A DNA stretch of 46,589 nt. Source: Spirochaetota bacterium (GTDB taxonomy: Bacteria > Spirochaetota > Spirochaetia > JABEVK01). Under the pieces are notes generated by a model that was not told where the DNA came from, did no database searches, and worked only from the letters and a program-made list of their open reading frames with translations. The stretch is taken from assembly GCA_020049045.1 (NCBI GenBank), contig JAIFLN010000110.1, forward strand, positions 1 to 46,589, read 5' to 3'. This document shows, piece by piece, positions 9,024-17,778 of this stretch (position 1 is its first letter; each line of letters begins with the position of its first letter). A program made the translations under genes and the position numbers.

Positions 9024-12000
9024 ATGGGCTACCAAATCTTCAGCGGATATCACCTGGAAACCCTGGTGGAAGCCCATTTCAGCCTGTTCCAGACACCGTT
9101 TTTTGGTCCCCAGCCCCTCGTTGTGCTTCAAAATCAAAGCCTTGCCCAATGGTTGAAGCTGCTGTTGGCCCGCAGACTCGGAGGGTACGCCACCGGTGAT
9201 TTCCTCTTTCAGGATGAGGCGCTGCGTCGGCTTCTCAAGAATACCCGTTCTGCACCCGACAAAATTCTCTTCCTGGATGAGTTGAAATTTTCTCTCTACC
9301 GACATTTGTCAGTGGTGCTGACACCTCCCTTTGATCCAGTCTTTGCGCCCCTGATCGGACAGAAAACTCCCGATCCTCTCAGGGTATTTGAACTGTCGGA
9401 CCACATCGCCGGGGTTTTTCACAACTATTCCATGAACAGCGCTCTTTGGCCGTCGGCCTTGGCCACGGGTAAAATGCCTGCCGAATGTGCTGCCGATTTG
9501 CCAGCTTTTGCCTGGCAATCGAAGTTGTGGCAGGAACTCTTAACCGGTAGTCACGGTACCTTGGCAGGCGTTGTCATGGATCAACTGACACAAAACCCGC
9601 CGGTTTCTACGGCCCCGCCGCCGCGCATGGTTCTCATCGGATCGGCGTTTCTCAGCCGGCGGGCCGCCGCCTTCCTCAGGGCCTGGGCTGAAGCTGGTCT
9701 GGTCGATGTTGTGCAGCTGCTGCTGTTACCGGCACCGCCTCAAGTCCACGGGTGGCCCGATCGGCGGCCTTGGTCGTCCTGGGGTGCCTTTGGCAAGGCA
9801 TTTCTCGAAGCCTTTCCCCCTTTACCCGAGACAGAACTCCCCCCGCTGAAGTCTTCGCCTACGGCGCTCCAGACTCTCCAGGATGCTCTGGTCAGAGGCC
9901 AATCGTTCCCAAAGACCCTGCCGGACAACACTCTCGAAATTGTTTCGGCACCCCATCCGCTGCGCGAACTTGAAATTCTGAGGGACCGCTTGTTGGCTGC
10001 CCTGCAGGAAGACCCCACCCTGGAAGTTCACGAGATTGCGGTGCTGGCCCCCGATATCAAACTGTATGCCCCTTTCTTTGAAGCGGCGTTCTGTTCGGAT
10101 GACCCGGGGCGAAACCTTCATTATCATGTGATCGATCTGGATCTGGGCCGGGAAAATTCCTGGTTCCGATCGCTTGACGCCCTGCTATCGCTGGTTTCCG
10201 GTACCATCGACAGGCCGACTCTGTTTGCCCTGATTGACGATGTGGACAAGGAGCTTTGGCTCGACTACACCGAAATCGTCTCCGCCTGGCGGGAAGAATC
10301 AGGCACTTCCAAAGGGCCGCAATCCTGGACGGCCAGCTGGGACCGGCTGTTTGAGGGGTGGTTTCAACCCGGCTTTGATGTCGCACCAACGGCATTCCGG
10401 TCCTTGGGACGCTTTCATCAACTGGTCAGCGACCTGCGTTTACGCAACCGTGAAACCCATCAAGCACGAAGTTTCGGTCTCTGGATCCGGTTTCTCGATG
10501 AACTCGCTGCAACATTTCTACCCGAGGGCGACACTGCTGCCATCCTCTCGGGTCGGTTGAGAGCGCTGGTTCAGGAGGCTGGCGGAGCCGATGTAGAGCT
10601 GCCGTGGATGGGTTTTCGCGCGTTTGTGCAAGATCAGATCGCTCACTTTCCAGGTCGCAAAGGTCAGCTGTTAACTGAGGGGCTACACTGCTCTTCCCTG
10701 CGCCCGCTGCGGGCCATCCCGTTCCGGGTGATTGCTGTCCTGGGCCTCGACGAGGGTCAGTTTCCCCGCAAAACCCCAATGCCGAGCTTCGACCTTCGTC
10801 GTTTTGAGCCCGACCAGGACAGGGTATCGGCTCTTGCTCTGGACCGATACAGTTTCTGGGAAACTCTGATGGCGGCGCAGTCGCGGCTGTACCTTTCCTA
10901 CCACGGAAGAAGCGCCACCGATGGCAGTCTGCGCCCACCCTCACCGGTTTTGTCCGATCTGCTGGATTACCTGGAAGAGAACGGAACACCCTGGCCGGTT
11001 GTCCAGGCGTCCGTCAAAGACTTTTCGGTTTTGCCCGACAGCGGTCCGACGTGGTCGCCTCGAACCTGGCGAAGAGCCATGGCTTTGACTGCACCTTCTC
11101 GTATCCCGCAAGAGATTCCACGCCCCCTGCAGACAACGGAGGATTTGTTCCCCGAAGTTCGATCCAACGAAGTGATCCAGATGTTCACAGCACCGGCAAA
11201 GTTCCATCTTCGGCGTGTCAGGCAGGTGGGGTTGCGTGATGAGGACAGCCGCAGTGTCGATGAAGAGGAACCTTGGTCGCTGTCCTTTTTTGACCGGCAG
11301 GGTTGGCTTCAGGAGCGGCTTCGGTTGCGGCTGGGTGGCCATGAGATTACCGAAACCGTTGACCAGTTTCTGAAAAGAATGACCATCACGGGCCGCATCC
11401 GTGAGGGGGTATTTGCCGAACGGGACCGTCGGAGTCTGGAAAACCAAACAGTTCTCGTGGAAGCCTGGGCCGAAGAACTGAACAATCTGGGATGGTCTGC
11501 TCAGCAGGTCAGAGCTCCCCGGAGAACCCTTTGGGCAGGGTTGCCCTGGGCAACCGAACCGGACGACCGATTGGGTTGCGGCAGCGATATTTTGCTCCCG
11601 AGATTCCTTTGGGCCGAAAAAATCAACACCCGCACCCTGGTTGACACTGCGCTGCGCGTGCTGCAAGACCCTGCACCCCAGGCCTTTCTAGCAACCTTGA
11701 ATCCCTCAGGAGAACGCAAAAACTGGTCGTGGAGTCCTGATGCGGACCAGACGGAACAGTTGATCAGGCAGGCCGAACAGTATTGGCGGGAAGGAACACT
11801 GCGGCCCTTGCCGTTCTACCCCGATTATCTTGAAGCCCTTGCTAAGAGACGCAAGGATGATCCGCAGGAACTATGGCCAGTTTCCGTCGAAGGAGCCTGG
11901 CGATCAGCAAAGAAGAACGATTTCTCATCGTCGGAAAACACTCTGGCCCATTGTCCCTATGCTCAACTGGCCTTTCCTGACGACCCTGACTGGAACCTTT

Positions 12001-12065
12001 TGGCCGCCGATACAACAAGATGGTGGGACATGTTGTTCCAGCCCCTTTTGGAGGCTTGGAAATGA
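9024..12065 (+). CDS. recC: Exodeoxyribonuclease V gamma subunit RecC
   Basis: A 1013-residue protein, slightly shorter than E. coli RecC (about 1120). The N-terminus has the family pattern of a short strand, a helix and then V-L-Q-N-Q-S-L-A-Q-W, corresponding to the V-Q-S-x-G-M-A-Q-W block of RecC. The second helicase-like half has the signature V-L-G-L-D-E-G-Q-F-P-R (around residue 575) and S-F-W-E-T-L-M-A-A-Q-S-R-L-Y-L-S-Y. RecC carries inactive helicase-like domains and recognises Chi in RecBCD. The ATG at 9024 is favoured because the alignment starts immediately after it and the -10 element abuts it. Its stop overlaps the recB start as ATGA, so the two are translationally coupled. Order recC-recB-recD with overlapping ends indicates one operon. 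Confidence 0.88.
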   Translation: MGYQIFSGYHLETLVEAHFSLFQTPFFGPQPLVVLQNQSLAQWLKLLLARRLGGYATGDFLFQDEALRRLLKNTRSAPDKILFLDELKFSLYRHLSVVLTPPFDPVFAPLIGQKTPDPLRVFELSDHIAGVFHNYSMNSALWPSALATGKMPAECAADLPAFAWQSKLWQELLTGSHGTLAGVVMDQLTQNPPVSTAPPPRMVLIGSAFLSRRAAAFLRAWAEAGLVDVVQLLLLPAPPQVHGWPDRRPWSSWGAFGKAFLEAFPPLPETELPPLKSSPTALQTLQDALVRGQSFPKTLPDNTLEIVSAPHPLRELEILRDRLLAALQEDPTLEVHEIAVLAPDIKLYAPFFEAAFCSDDPGRNLHYHVIDLDLGRENSWFRSLDALLSLVSGTIDRPTLFALIDDVDKELWLDYTEIVSAWREESGTSKGPQSWTASWDRLFEGWFQPGFDVAPTAFRSLGRFHQLVSDLRLRNRETHQARSFGLWIRFLDELAATFLPEGDTAAILSGRLRALVQEAGGADVELPWMGFRAFVQDQIAHFPGRKGQLLTEGLHCSSLRPLRAIPFRVIAVLGLDEGQFPRKTPMPSFDLRRFEPDQDRVSALALDRYSFWETLMAAQSRLYLSYHGRSATDGSLRPPSPVLSDLLDYLEENGTPWPVVQASVKDFSVLPDSGPTWSPRTWRRAMALTAPSRIPQEIPRPLQTTEDLFPEVRSNEVIQMFTAPAKFHLRRVRQVGLRDEDSRSVDEEEPWSLSFFDRQGWLQERLRLRLGGHEITETVDQFLKRMTITGRIREGVFAERDRRSLENQTVLVEAWAEELNNLGWSAQQVRAPRRTLWAGLPWATEPDDRLGCGSDILLPRFLWAEKINTRTLVDTALRVLQDPAPQAFLATLNPSGERKNWSWSPDADQTEQLIRQAEQYWREGTLRPLPFYPDYLEALAKRRKDDPQELWPVSVEGAWRSAKKNDFSSSENTLAHCPYAQLAFPDDPDWNLLAADTTRWWDMLFQPLLEAWK

Positions 12066-15000
12066 GCCTGACCTGGATCGAGGCTTCCGCCGGCACCGGT
12101 AAAACGTACACGCTGGTCCAAAAGGTACTGGAACTGGTAGGTCGTGGATTGCCAGTCGACAAGATTCTTCTGGTTACCTTTACCGAAAAAGCTACGGCTG
12201 AGCTGAAAACCCGCATTCGGCAGGGACTCCGGGAAGCCTGGAAAAAAACCTCCGACCCCCTGTTGGCCCAGGCCCTTGAAGACATCCCTTCGCTGTCCAT
12301 CACCACCATCCATGGATTCTGCCGGGCACTTCTGACTCAGTTCCCCCTGGAGTCAGGGATTTCTTTCGAACCGGAGATGGTCGATCAGGGGCGACAGTGG
12401 CGCCGCCTTCTCCGTGACGAACTGAGGCTGCGGCTCACCACTCTTGAAGCCAACCTCCTGGCTTGGGCAGGGCTGGAGGACGAGGAGGCACTGATAGCCC
12501 TCGCAAAGGAAGCACTGAACCGCAATGTGTTTTCTCTGCCGTTGGCTCACCCCGATGCAGGCGAGCTGCGGACATTCACCGACTGCCGAATTCCTCTGGA
12601 AAACGGCACAGGACCGCTTTGGCAAGCGCTCTCCGACGTGGATCTGGAACTTCCCGAGGACTCAGGGGAGGGTCTAGGCAGTGCGGTAATTGCCCGTTTT
12701 CTCCACGCCAGCTTCCACAAAAGGCCCTACCGAGCTGTTCAGAAGCTGCTGGCCGCTCGGAATTTCCGCGACCTGTACCGGCTTCTCGACTCAGAAACCT
12801 TGGAGTTGCTGGGCAAATGGAAGGAAGGGACCAATATTTGGAAAAAGAATGTCACCGAGGCGATTCCGGCCAAGTTGGAAGCACTACGAGCGGTGGCAGG
12901 AGCCTTTTGCCAGGCTGCCCAACATTTGGTTTCTGCGCTTCCACCCGGAATCAGTCTCTCTGCCTTTCTGTCAGGAACGGCCCGGTACCAAGTATTGAAC
13001 GATCTGTGTCTGCCTGTGCTGGAGCGCCGCTCCACCCGTGAGCTGACCTTTCACGATCTGATTGACCGGGTGAGGAATTTGGTGAACAGCGAGGCCGGGT
13101 CCAGCCTAAAGGCAGGAGCCTCTACCCGCTGGAAAGCTGTGCTCATCGATGAGTTCCAAGATACTGACCAGGAACAATGGGAGATTTTCCGCGCCTTGTT
13201 TGCCGATGATCAGCACGATCTGGTTCTTGTAGGCGACCCTAAACAGTCCATTTACCGATTTCGAGGAGCCGATCTGGCTGTCTACCGGGCCGTTGGCAGG
13301 GAACTGCAGTCTCGGGGTGCCCAGCAACTGATCCTCGAGGAAAATTTTCGTTCCACCGCTCCCATGATCGCCGCGGTAAACCAGCTGTTTAGTCCGAAGG
13401 TTGCGCCCTGGGACCATCCAGACGACTTTCACCCCTCCCTCAAGGGTGCCAAGTCCGTAGGAGAGCTGGTACGTCGGGAAAACGGTGTTTTTACCCCGGT
13501 GGCACCGCTGGCGGTGTTTCAGTCAGCCGATGAGCAGACCTGGCATCGTCACCTGGTCAAAACCGTGCTGGAGCTTCTCGATGGCAGCTATTTTCTCCAA
13601 ACTCAGGACCAGTGCCTGCCGCTGCTGCCGGGAGATTTTCTGATCTTGGTCCGCAAAAAACACCAAGCCTGGAGCCTCTTCCGCCTTCTCACCTCCAAAG
13701 GAATCCCCGCCACGGTCGGCGGATCGGGAGGGTTGCTGCACTGTCGCGAAGCCCAGGAAATCCTGCTGTTTCTCAAAGCGCTTGAGTCACCCCGTTCTGT
13801 ATCGGCCGCACAGGCATTGGGTTGGACCCGCCTGTTTTCCGGGGCATCGGCAGACGATCTGGCGCCGGCACTCGAAGAGGCTCAGCACGACCGTCACCGC
13901 GGTGCTTTATTGAGAGCCTTCCGCCGGGTTCTCGCTTCACTCGAACCGGGAACCCTCGATGGTGGAGGGCTGGAACGGTTGTTGGCGCTTCCCGGAGGTT
14001 CGCGAATTGTCACCAATGCCGAGCACGTTCTGGAACTGGTGCAGGAGCGTTACCACCAGGGAGAAGTTCCCCCGAACCAACTGGCCTTAAGCCTCGAGAC
14101 CTGGATACAAAGCGGTCTGCAGGAGGACGAAGTCGATTTGCGGCGCGACGGTGAGGACCAGACACTTCGGATTATGACCATCCATGCCGCCAAGGGGCTG
14201 GAAGCTCCCGTCGTACTCCACGGCCGTCCCTCCGACCCCAAGAAAGACAAGCTTCCCTGGGTGATCGGCTCAGAAGGTGCCGATTTTCTCCTAACCGAGG
14301 AAAGCCAAAGCCAGGAAGCCCGCAATCAAGCCGCAGAAGAACTCCGTCTGCAGTACGTTGCTCAGACGAGAGCGGTAACCCATCAGATGTTCATAAGCCC
14401 TGCCGCCGAAGGGGCCTCGCCTGTGCCTAACCTGTCCTTTGAAGACTGGTACAACTTGGTCCCTTGGACTGGGCCTGAGGAAAAGCTGCCAAGGGTACCA
14501 GTATTGGGATCTGCGATCGAAGGTCTGGCAAACCGCCATCCCTGGGTGGAGAGCCACTCAGGCCTTTGGAAACGGGCTTCCAAAGAAGAGGAAGCTCCCA
14601 CTGCCTGGGACAGACCCCGGGTTGCACGGGACGACGAGGCTCAGAGCGGGAGTGAACTTCTCTTGGAAAGCTTGGCCGAAACGCTTCCAGCCGGGGCGGC
14701 CTTCGGTGACCTGGTTCACGATATCCTTGAGGAAGCGGATTTCACCAGCGCGGATTCTTTGGCAGTGGTCGCCGAGCAACACTGTCAGCGCCGAAGGGCA
14801 GCCTTCCAAAACCGCGATCTGACCAAACCACTGACCGCCTGGCTGAGCCGGGTTCTTTCAGAACCCCTCTTTCTCGGCAAAGAAACTCCCCCTGTCGTGT
14901 TTTCCAACCTAGCAGGAGACCAGACACGACGAGAACTCGAATTCCACCTTCCCTTTGGAATCGACACACAACATACGATTGACTGGGGGGATCACTCGCT

Positions 15001-15337
15001 GACGGTGCATCCCGGCTACCTGACTGGAAGGATCGACCTGCTGTTCCTGTGGCATGGAAAGCTGTTCCTGGCTGACTGGAAGACCAACAGGCTCAGCCCG
15101 GAGCAGGAACTCGATGAAGTGATGAGGGAGGCTGGGTACGATCTGCAGGCTCAGTGGTACTGGGAAGCCCTGACCAGATTATGCCTTCTCCAGAACGAAC
15201 CGTGCGAACCCGGTGGAGTTCTCTATGTTTTTCTCAGGGGAGCGGGCGACAAACCACGGGGCGTGTTTCTCAGCCCTGAAGACCTTTCAATTTCGACGTT
15301 GCGAACAGTCTTCCGCCAAGAGGTCAACCATGCCTGA
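12062..15337 (+). CDS. recB: Exodeoxyribonuclease V beta subunit RecB (helicase-nuclease)
   Basis: A 1091-residue UvrD/Rep-type helicase fused to a PD-(D/E)XK nuclease. Walker A is SAGTGKT (residues 9-15), motif Ia is VTFTEKATAEL, motif II is LIDEFQDTD, motif III is GDPKQSIYRFRGAD, motif IV begins ENFRS and motif V is TIHAAKGLEAPV. The C-terminal nuclease keeps H886 (D-L-V-H-D), D992 (G-R-I-D-L-L-F), D1005 and K1007 (D-W-K-T), so it should be active. Motif VI reads Y-V-A-Q-T-R-A, with Gln where most RecB proteins have Leu or Val. The start ATG overlaps the recC stop and has GGAGG 7 nt upstream. RecB is the 3'-5' motor and sole nuclease of the complex that resects double-strand ends and loads RecA. 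Confidence 0.93.
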   Translation: MSLTWIEASAGTGKTYTLVQKVLELVGRGLPVDKILLVTFTEKATAELKTRIRQGLREAWKKTSDPLLAQALEDIPSLSITTIHGFCRALLTQFPLESGISFEPEMVDQGRQWRRLLRDELRLRLTTLEANLLAWAGLEDEEALIALAKEALNRNVFSLPLAHPDAGELRTFTDCRIPLENGTGPLWQALSDVDLELPEDSGEGLGSAVIARFLHASFHKRPYRAVQKLLAARNFRDLYRLLDSETLELLGKWKEGTNIWKKNVTEAIPAKLEALRAVAGAFCQAAQHLVSALPPGISLSAFLSGTARYQVLNDLCLPVLERRSTRELTFHDLIDRVRNLVNSEAGSSLKAGASTRWKAVLIDEFQDTDQEQWEIFRALFADDQHDLVLVGDPKQSIYRFRGADLAVYRAVGRELQSRGAQQLILEENFRSTAPMIAAVNQLFSPKVAPWDHPDDFHPSLKGAKSVGELVRRENGVFTPVAPLAVFQSADEQTWHRHLVKTVLELLDGSYFLQTQDQCLPLLPGDFLILVRKKHQAWSLFRLLTSKGIPATVGGSGGLLHCREAQEILLFLKALESPRSVSAAQALGWTRLFSGASADDLAPALEEAQHDRHRGALLRAFRRVLASLEPGTLDGGGLERLLALPGGSRIVTNAEHVLELVQERYHQGEVPPNQLALSLETWIQSGLQEDEVDLRRDGEDQTLRIMTIHAAKGLEAPVVLHGRPSDPKKDKLPWVIGSEGADFLLTEESQSQEARNQAAEELRLQYVAQTRAVTHQMFISPAAEGASPVPNLSFEDWYNLVPWTGPEEKLPRVPVLGSAIEGLANRHPWVESHSGLWKRASKEEEAPTAWDRPRVARDDEAQSGSELLLESLAETLPAGAAFGDLVHDILEEADFTSADSLAVVAEQHCQRRRAAFQNRDLTKPLTAWLSRVLSEPLFLGKETPPVVFSNLAGDQTRRELEFHLPFGIDTQHTIDWGDHSLTVHPGYLTGRIDLLFLWHGKLFLADWKTNRLSPEQELDEVMREAGYDLQAQWYWEALTRLCLLQNEPCEPGGVLYVFLRGAGDKPRGVFLSPEDLSISTLRTVFRQEVNHA

Positions 15338-16943
15338 ACTCTGGAACTCACCGTTGCCGTGGGCACCCCACCAACGGGCACTTGCCCGGTGGGCTGCGGA
15401 ACGCTGGGGTTGGAAGGCGGGGTCTGGCGATTGGCCGTCGGCGCTGGCACTGCTGGTCTGTGCCGAGGATGAGGGTCATACCGCCCTCAACTGGAGACGA
15501 GCCAGTGAAATCTGGAACCGCCGGTTTGCCACCGAAGAAATTCTCCCCCCCTTTGACCTCCCCGAACCGGAACAATGGCCGGATGAGTTGTTCTCTCAAG
15601 GGTGGTTGGTCCTACGGGGACAGACCTCTCCACTGATCCAGACAGCGCGCTCGGCAGCGCTGGAAGCCCGGCTCTTGAAGAGACTGTTGGTTTTGGTCCA
15701 GGCCGGACAGACTCACCCCACAGCCGGCCAAGGCCAGGAGGCGGCTGTGGAGCGGGCTGGAAAAACCCAGCTTATGCTGTTGGCCGGTGGGCCGGGAACG
15801 GGAAAAACCACAACTCTCAAACGTCTGACGGCTGCCTGGGTCCATGTCCGACCCGGACTAAGGGTCGTCATCGCGGCACCCACGGGAAGGGCGGCTGCTC
15901 GTGCCCGGGAGAGCTTTGCTGACGAGCCCTTGGTTCCTGCCTGCCTGACTCTGCACCATCTTCTGGGTCTGCGACCCGGTTTGGGTGATCCTTGGCATGG
16001 TCCGAAACGTCCGCTTCCTTTCGATCTGGTCATTGTCGATGAAGCCTCAATGCTCGATCTCCGAACGGCAGTTTTTCTGGTGGAAGCCCTGGCCCCTGGC
16101 GCTGCGCTGGTTTTAGTGGGCGATCCTGGCCAACTGCCCAGTGTTGAAGCCGGTGCCGTTCTTTCTGATCTGCTCAGGCATCCCTCTTTTCAGAGTTCTA
16201 CTGTGTATCTCCAAGAACGTTTCCGTCTGGCGGTTGAGAGCCAGACCTTGTCCAGAGTTTTCGACCTGCTGCAAAAAGCCTGCACGGATCCTCAAGCCGT
16301 GGTGGAAGAGCTGCTAACTCTGGGGGATGGCAGGGCGCACGATTTTCGCTGGGAAGTAACCGCACCGGGAGAGGATCCCGGCCCCAAAGCTTTGGCAGCC
16401 TGGGGCACGCCAGCCGCTTTGAATCTGAATTCCTTGAACCAGCGCATTCTTTTGTCACCAGTACACAAAGGATCAGGCGGTACCGAGACTCTCGGCGGTC
16501 TCATCGACAAAAAACTGGGTCGTCTGCCGGGAACTGTTGCAGAGGGGTTGCCGTGGATGATTGAGCGGAATCTTCCCCACCTGGACCTGCATAACGGCGA
16601 CCGCGGGCTGGTGGTGCGCCACGAAGGACGGCTTTGGTTTCAGAATCCCGATGACCCAACGCACTTGCGCCCCTTCTCCCTGGTCGCCGAAGACGGCCGC
16701 TCTGCCTGGGCCGTGACGGTCCACAAAAGCCAGGGAAGCGAATATGAACGGGTTATCTTGGTACTGCCTCCCAGAGATTCTCCCGGGATGATTCGCGAGC
16801 TGATCTACACAGGCCTGACCCGCGCACGATCACAAGCGGTTCTCGTCGGCTCGGTGGCAAGCCTGACCCTTGCGCTGTCGCGGCCCGCCGAGCGTCAATC
16901 AGGAATGACCACCCTCGACAACACCGAGTTCACCGTGTCGTGA
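15330..16943 (+). CDS. recD: Exodeoxyribonuclease V alpha subunit RecD (5'-3' helicase)
   Basis: A 537-residue SF1B helicase (E. coli RecD about 608). Walker A is GGPGTGKTTT (about residues 153-162), followed by APTGRAA, Walker B VDEASMLD, the motif GDPGQLPSVEAGAVL, and the C-terminal VTVHKSQGSEYERV and YTGLTRAR. It is the fast motor of RecBCD on the 5'-ended strand. The ATG at 15330 overlaps the last codons of recB, with GAGGT just upstream; a longer frame upstream (TTG 15213) lies wholly inside recB and is not needed for homology. The conserved end (R-P-A-E-R-Q-S-G) falls 13 residues before the stop, so the protein is complete. Its last 49 bp overlap the convergent GGDEF gene. Confidence 0.92.
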   Translation: MPELWNSPLPWAPHQRALARWAAERWGWKAGSGDWPSALALLVCAEDEGHTALNWRRASEIWNRRFATEEILPPFDLPEPEQWPDELFSQGWLVLRGQTSPLIQTARSAALEARLLKRLLVLVQAGQTHPTAGQGQEAAVERAGKTQLMLLAGGPGTGKTTTLKRLTAAWVHVRPGLRVVIAAPTGRAAARARESFADEPLVPACLTLHHLLGLRPGLGDPWHGPKRPLPFDLVIVDEASMLDLRTAVFLVEALAPGAALVLVGDPGQLPSVEAGAVLSDLLRHPSFQSSTVYLQERFRLAVESQTLSRVFDLLQKACTDPQAVVEELLTLGDGRAHDFRWEVTAPGEDPGPKALAAWGTPAALNLNSLNQRILLSPVHKGSGGTETLGGLIDKKLGRLPGTVAEGLPWMIERNLPHLDLHNGDRGLVVRHEGRLWFQNPDDPTHLRPFSLVAEDGRSAWAVTVHKSQGSEYERVILVLPPRDSPGMIRELIYTGLTRARSQAVLVGSVASLTLALSRPAERQSGMTTLDNTEFTVS

Positions 16944-17722
16944 CCCGTAGGCAAGGACATTGTCACCCCGTAGCTGACAGTCACTTTCACCGGGGTTCCC
17001 TCGGGGACAAACAAACGGCGTTCAAAGCGGTTGCTCAGTCTCTCGGCGACCACAACCGCCTGTGTCTGGGTTGTCTGAGGCAAAAGAAGCAGAAATTCAT
17101 CATTTCCCAAGCGGCCAACAGAGTCCACAGGCCGTGTCACATCCCGCAATTCGGCACCGATCACCCGCAGCACCTCGTCTCCAAACGAAGGTCCCCAGCG
17201 ATCGTTCAGGGCCCGAAAGTCATCGACATCCATCAAGACAATTCCCAGCGGTGTGGCAAATTTCTCACACCGAAACAACTCTTCCTCCAACCGCCTCAGA
17301 ATCGCCACCCGACTGGCGACACCGGTCAGAGCATCTTCTCGAAACAACCGTTCCATCTGCTTGTGCGGCCGCAGGTCGTGAAGGACCAGCACAGTTCCCA
17401 GGGCGGGACCTTTGATTCCCGTTACGGTAGCCCAGCGCACTTCGACGGTCACGGCATCACCGTCGCGGGTACGCAGCTCCAGTACTTCCGTATCCCGCTG
17501 CGCACCCCCCAGCCTTAACCCGGTGAGCCAGTCGGACCACCTGACAGGATCTTCCCAAAAGTCTCGGGCATCATGACCAAGTACTTCCTCGGCGGAAAAG
17601 TCTGTCCAGAGATAAAAACGTTCATTGGCAGACAAGACCAGATTCTGGTCGTCAAGCACCAAGACAGCATCGCTGACCATGTTGAGGACGACGGAAGCAA
17701 CTTTCGCTGGAGACAGAAGCAT
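16895..17722 (-). CDS. PAS-GGDEF protein with variant GNDEF motif and shortened C-terminus
   Basis: A 275-residue cytoplasmic protein. A PAS-like sensor (about residues 10-120; L-V-L-D-D-Q-N-L-V and F-S-A-E-E-V-L-G) precedes a diguanylate cyclase domain with D-A-L-T-G-V-A-S-R, M-D-V-D-D-F-R-A-L-N-D and GNDEF. The signature is normally GG(D/E)EF, so the second Gly is Asn. The c-di-GMP inhibitory site RxxD (RPVD) is present exactly five residues before it. After V-T-V-S-Y-G-V the domain usually has about 30 more residues (the A-D-x-A-L-Y-x-A-K helix); here the frame ends inside the antisense of the recD 3' end. It may be a c-di-GMP receptor rather than a cyclase. ATG 17722 is chosen over TTG 17758 because TAGAAT ends 7 nt before it and the TTG falls in the -35 region. 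Confidence 0.8.
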   Translation of the reverse strand: MLLSPAKVASVVLNMVSDAVLVLDDQNLVLSANERFYLWTDFSAEEVLGHDARDFWEDPVRWSDWLTGLRLGGAQRDTEVLELRTRDGDAVTVEVRWATVTGIKGPALGTVLVLHDLRPHKQMERLFREDALTGVASRVAILRRLEEELFRCEKFATPLGIVLMDVDDFRALNDRWGPSFGDEVLRVIGAELRDVTRPVDSVGRLGNDEFLLLLPQTTQTQAVVVAERLSNRFERRLFVPEGTPVKVTVSYGVTMSLPTGHDTVNSVLSRVVIPD

Positions 17723-17729
17723 GGCCCCA

Positions 17730-17758
17730 ATTCTAAAGGAGCTTGAGGTGGAAAGCAA
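17730..17758 (-). promoter_or_regulatory. Promoter of the PAS-GGDEF gene, leaderless geometry
   Basis: On the minus strand TTGCTT (17758-17753) and TAGAAT (17735-17730) have a 17-bp spacer. TAGAAT ends 7 nt before the ATG at 17722. It overlaps the divergent sbcD promoter, so the two may compete for polymerase. Confidence 0.55.
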
Positions 17759-17771
17759 ACGCCTTTAAGAT
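17743..17771 (+). promoter_or_regulatory. Promoter of sbcDC, leaderless geometry
   Basis: TTGAGG (17743-17748) and TAAGAT (17766-17771) are separated by 17 bp, and TAAGAT ends 7 nt before the ATG at 17779. No ribosome binding site lies between. This supports 17779 as the sbcD start and makes the in-frame TTG at 17743 a -35 element rather than a start codon. Confidence 0.5.
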
Positions 17772-17778
17772 GACGCTT

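Noticed and set aside
12020-12061. Earlier TTG/ATG start for recB inside recC
   Set aside because: The ATG at 12062 overlaps the recC stop, has GGAGG 7 nt upstream and gives the expected distance to Walker A.
17743-17778. Upstream in-frame TTG start for sbcD
   Set aside because: The added residues do not match the family, and the bases form TTGAGG-17-TAAGAT, a promoter placed 7 nt before the ATG at 17779.
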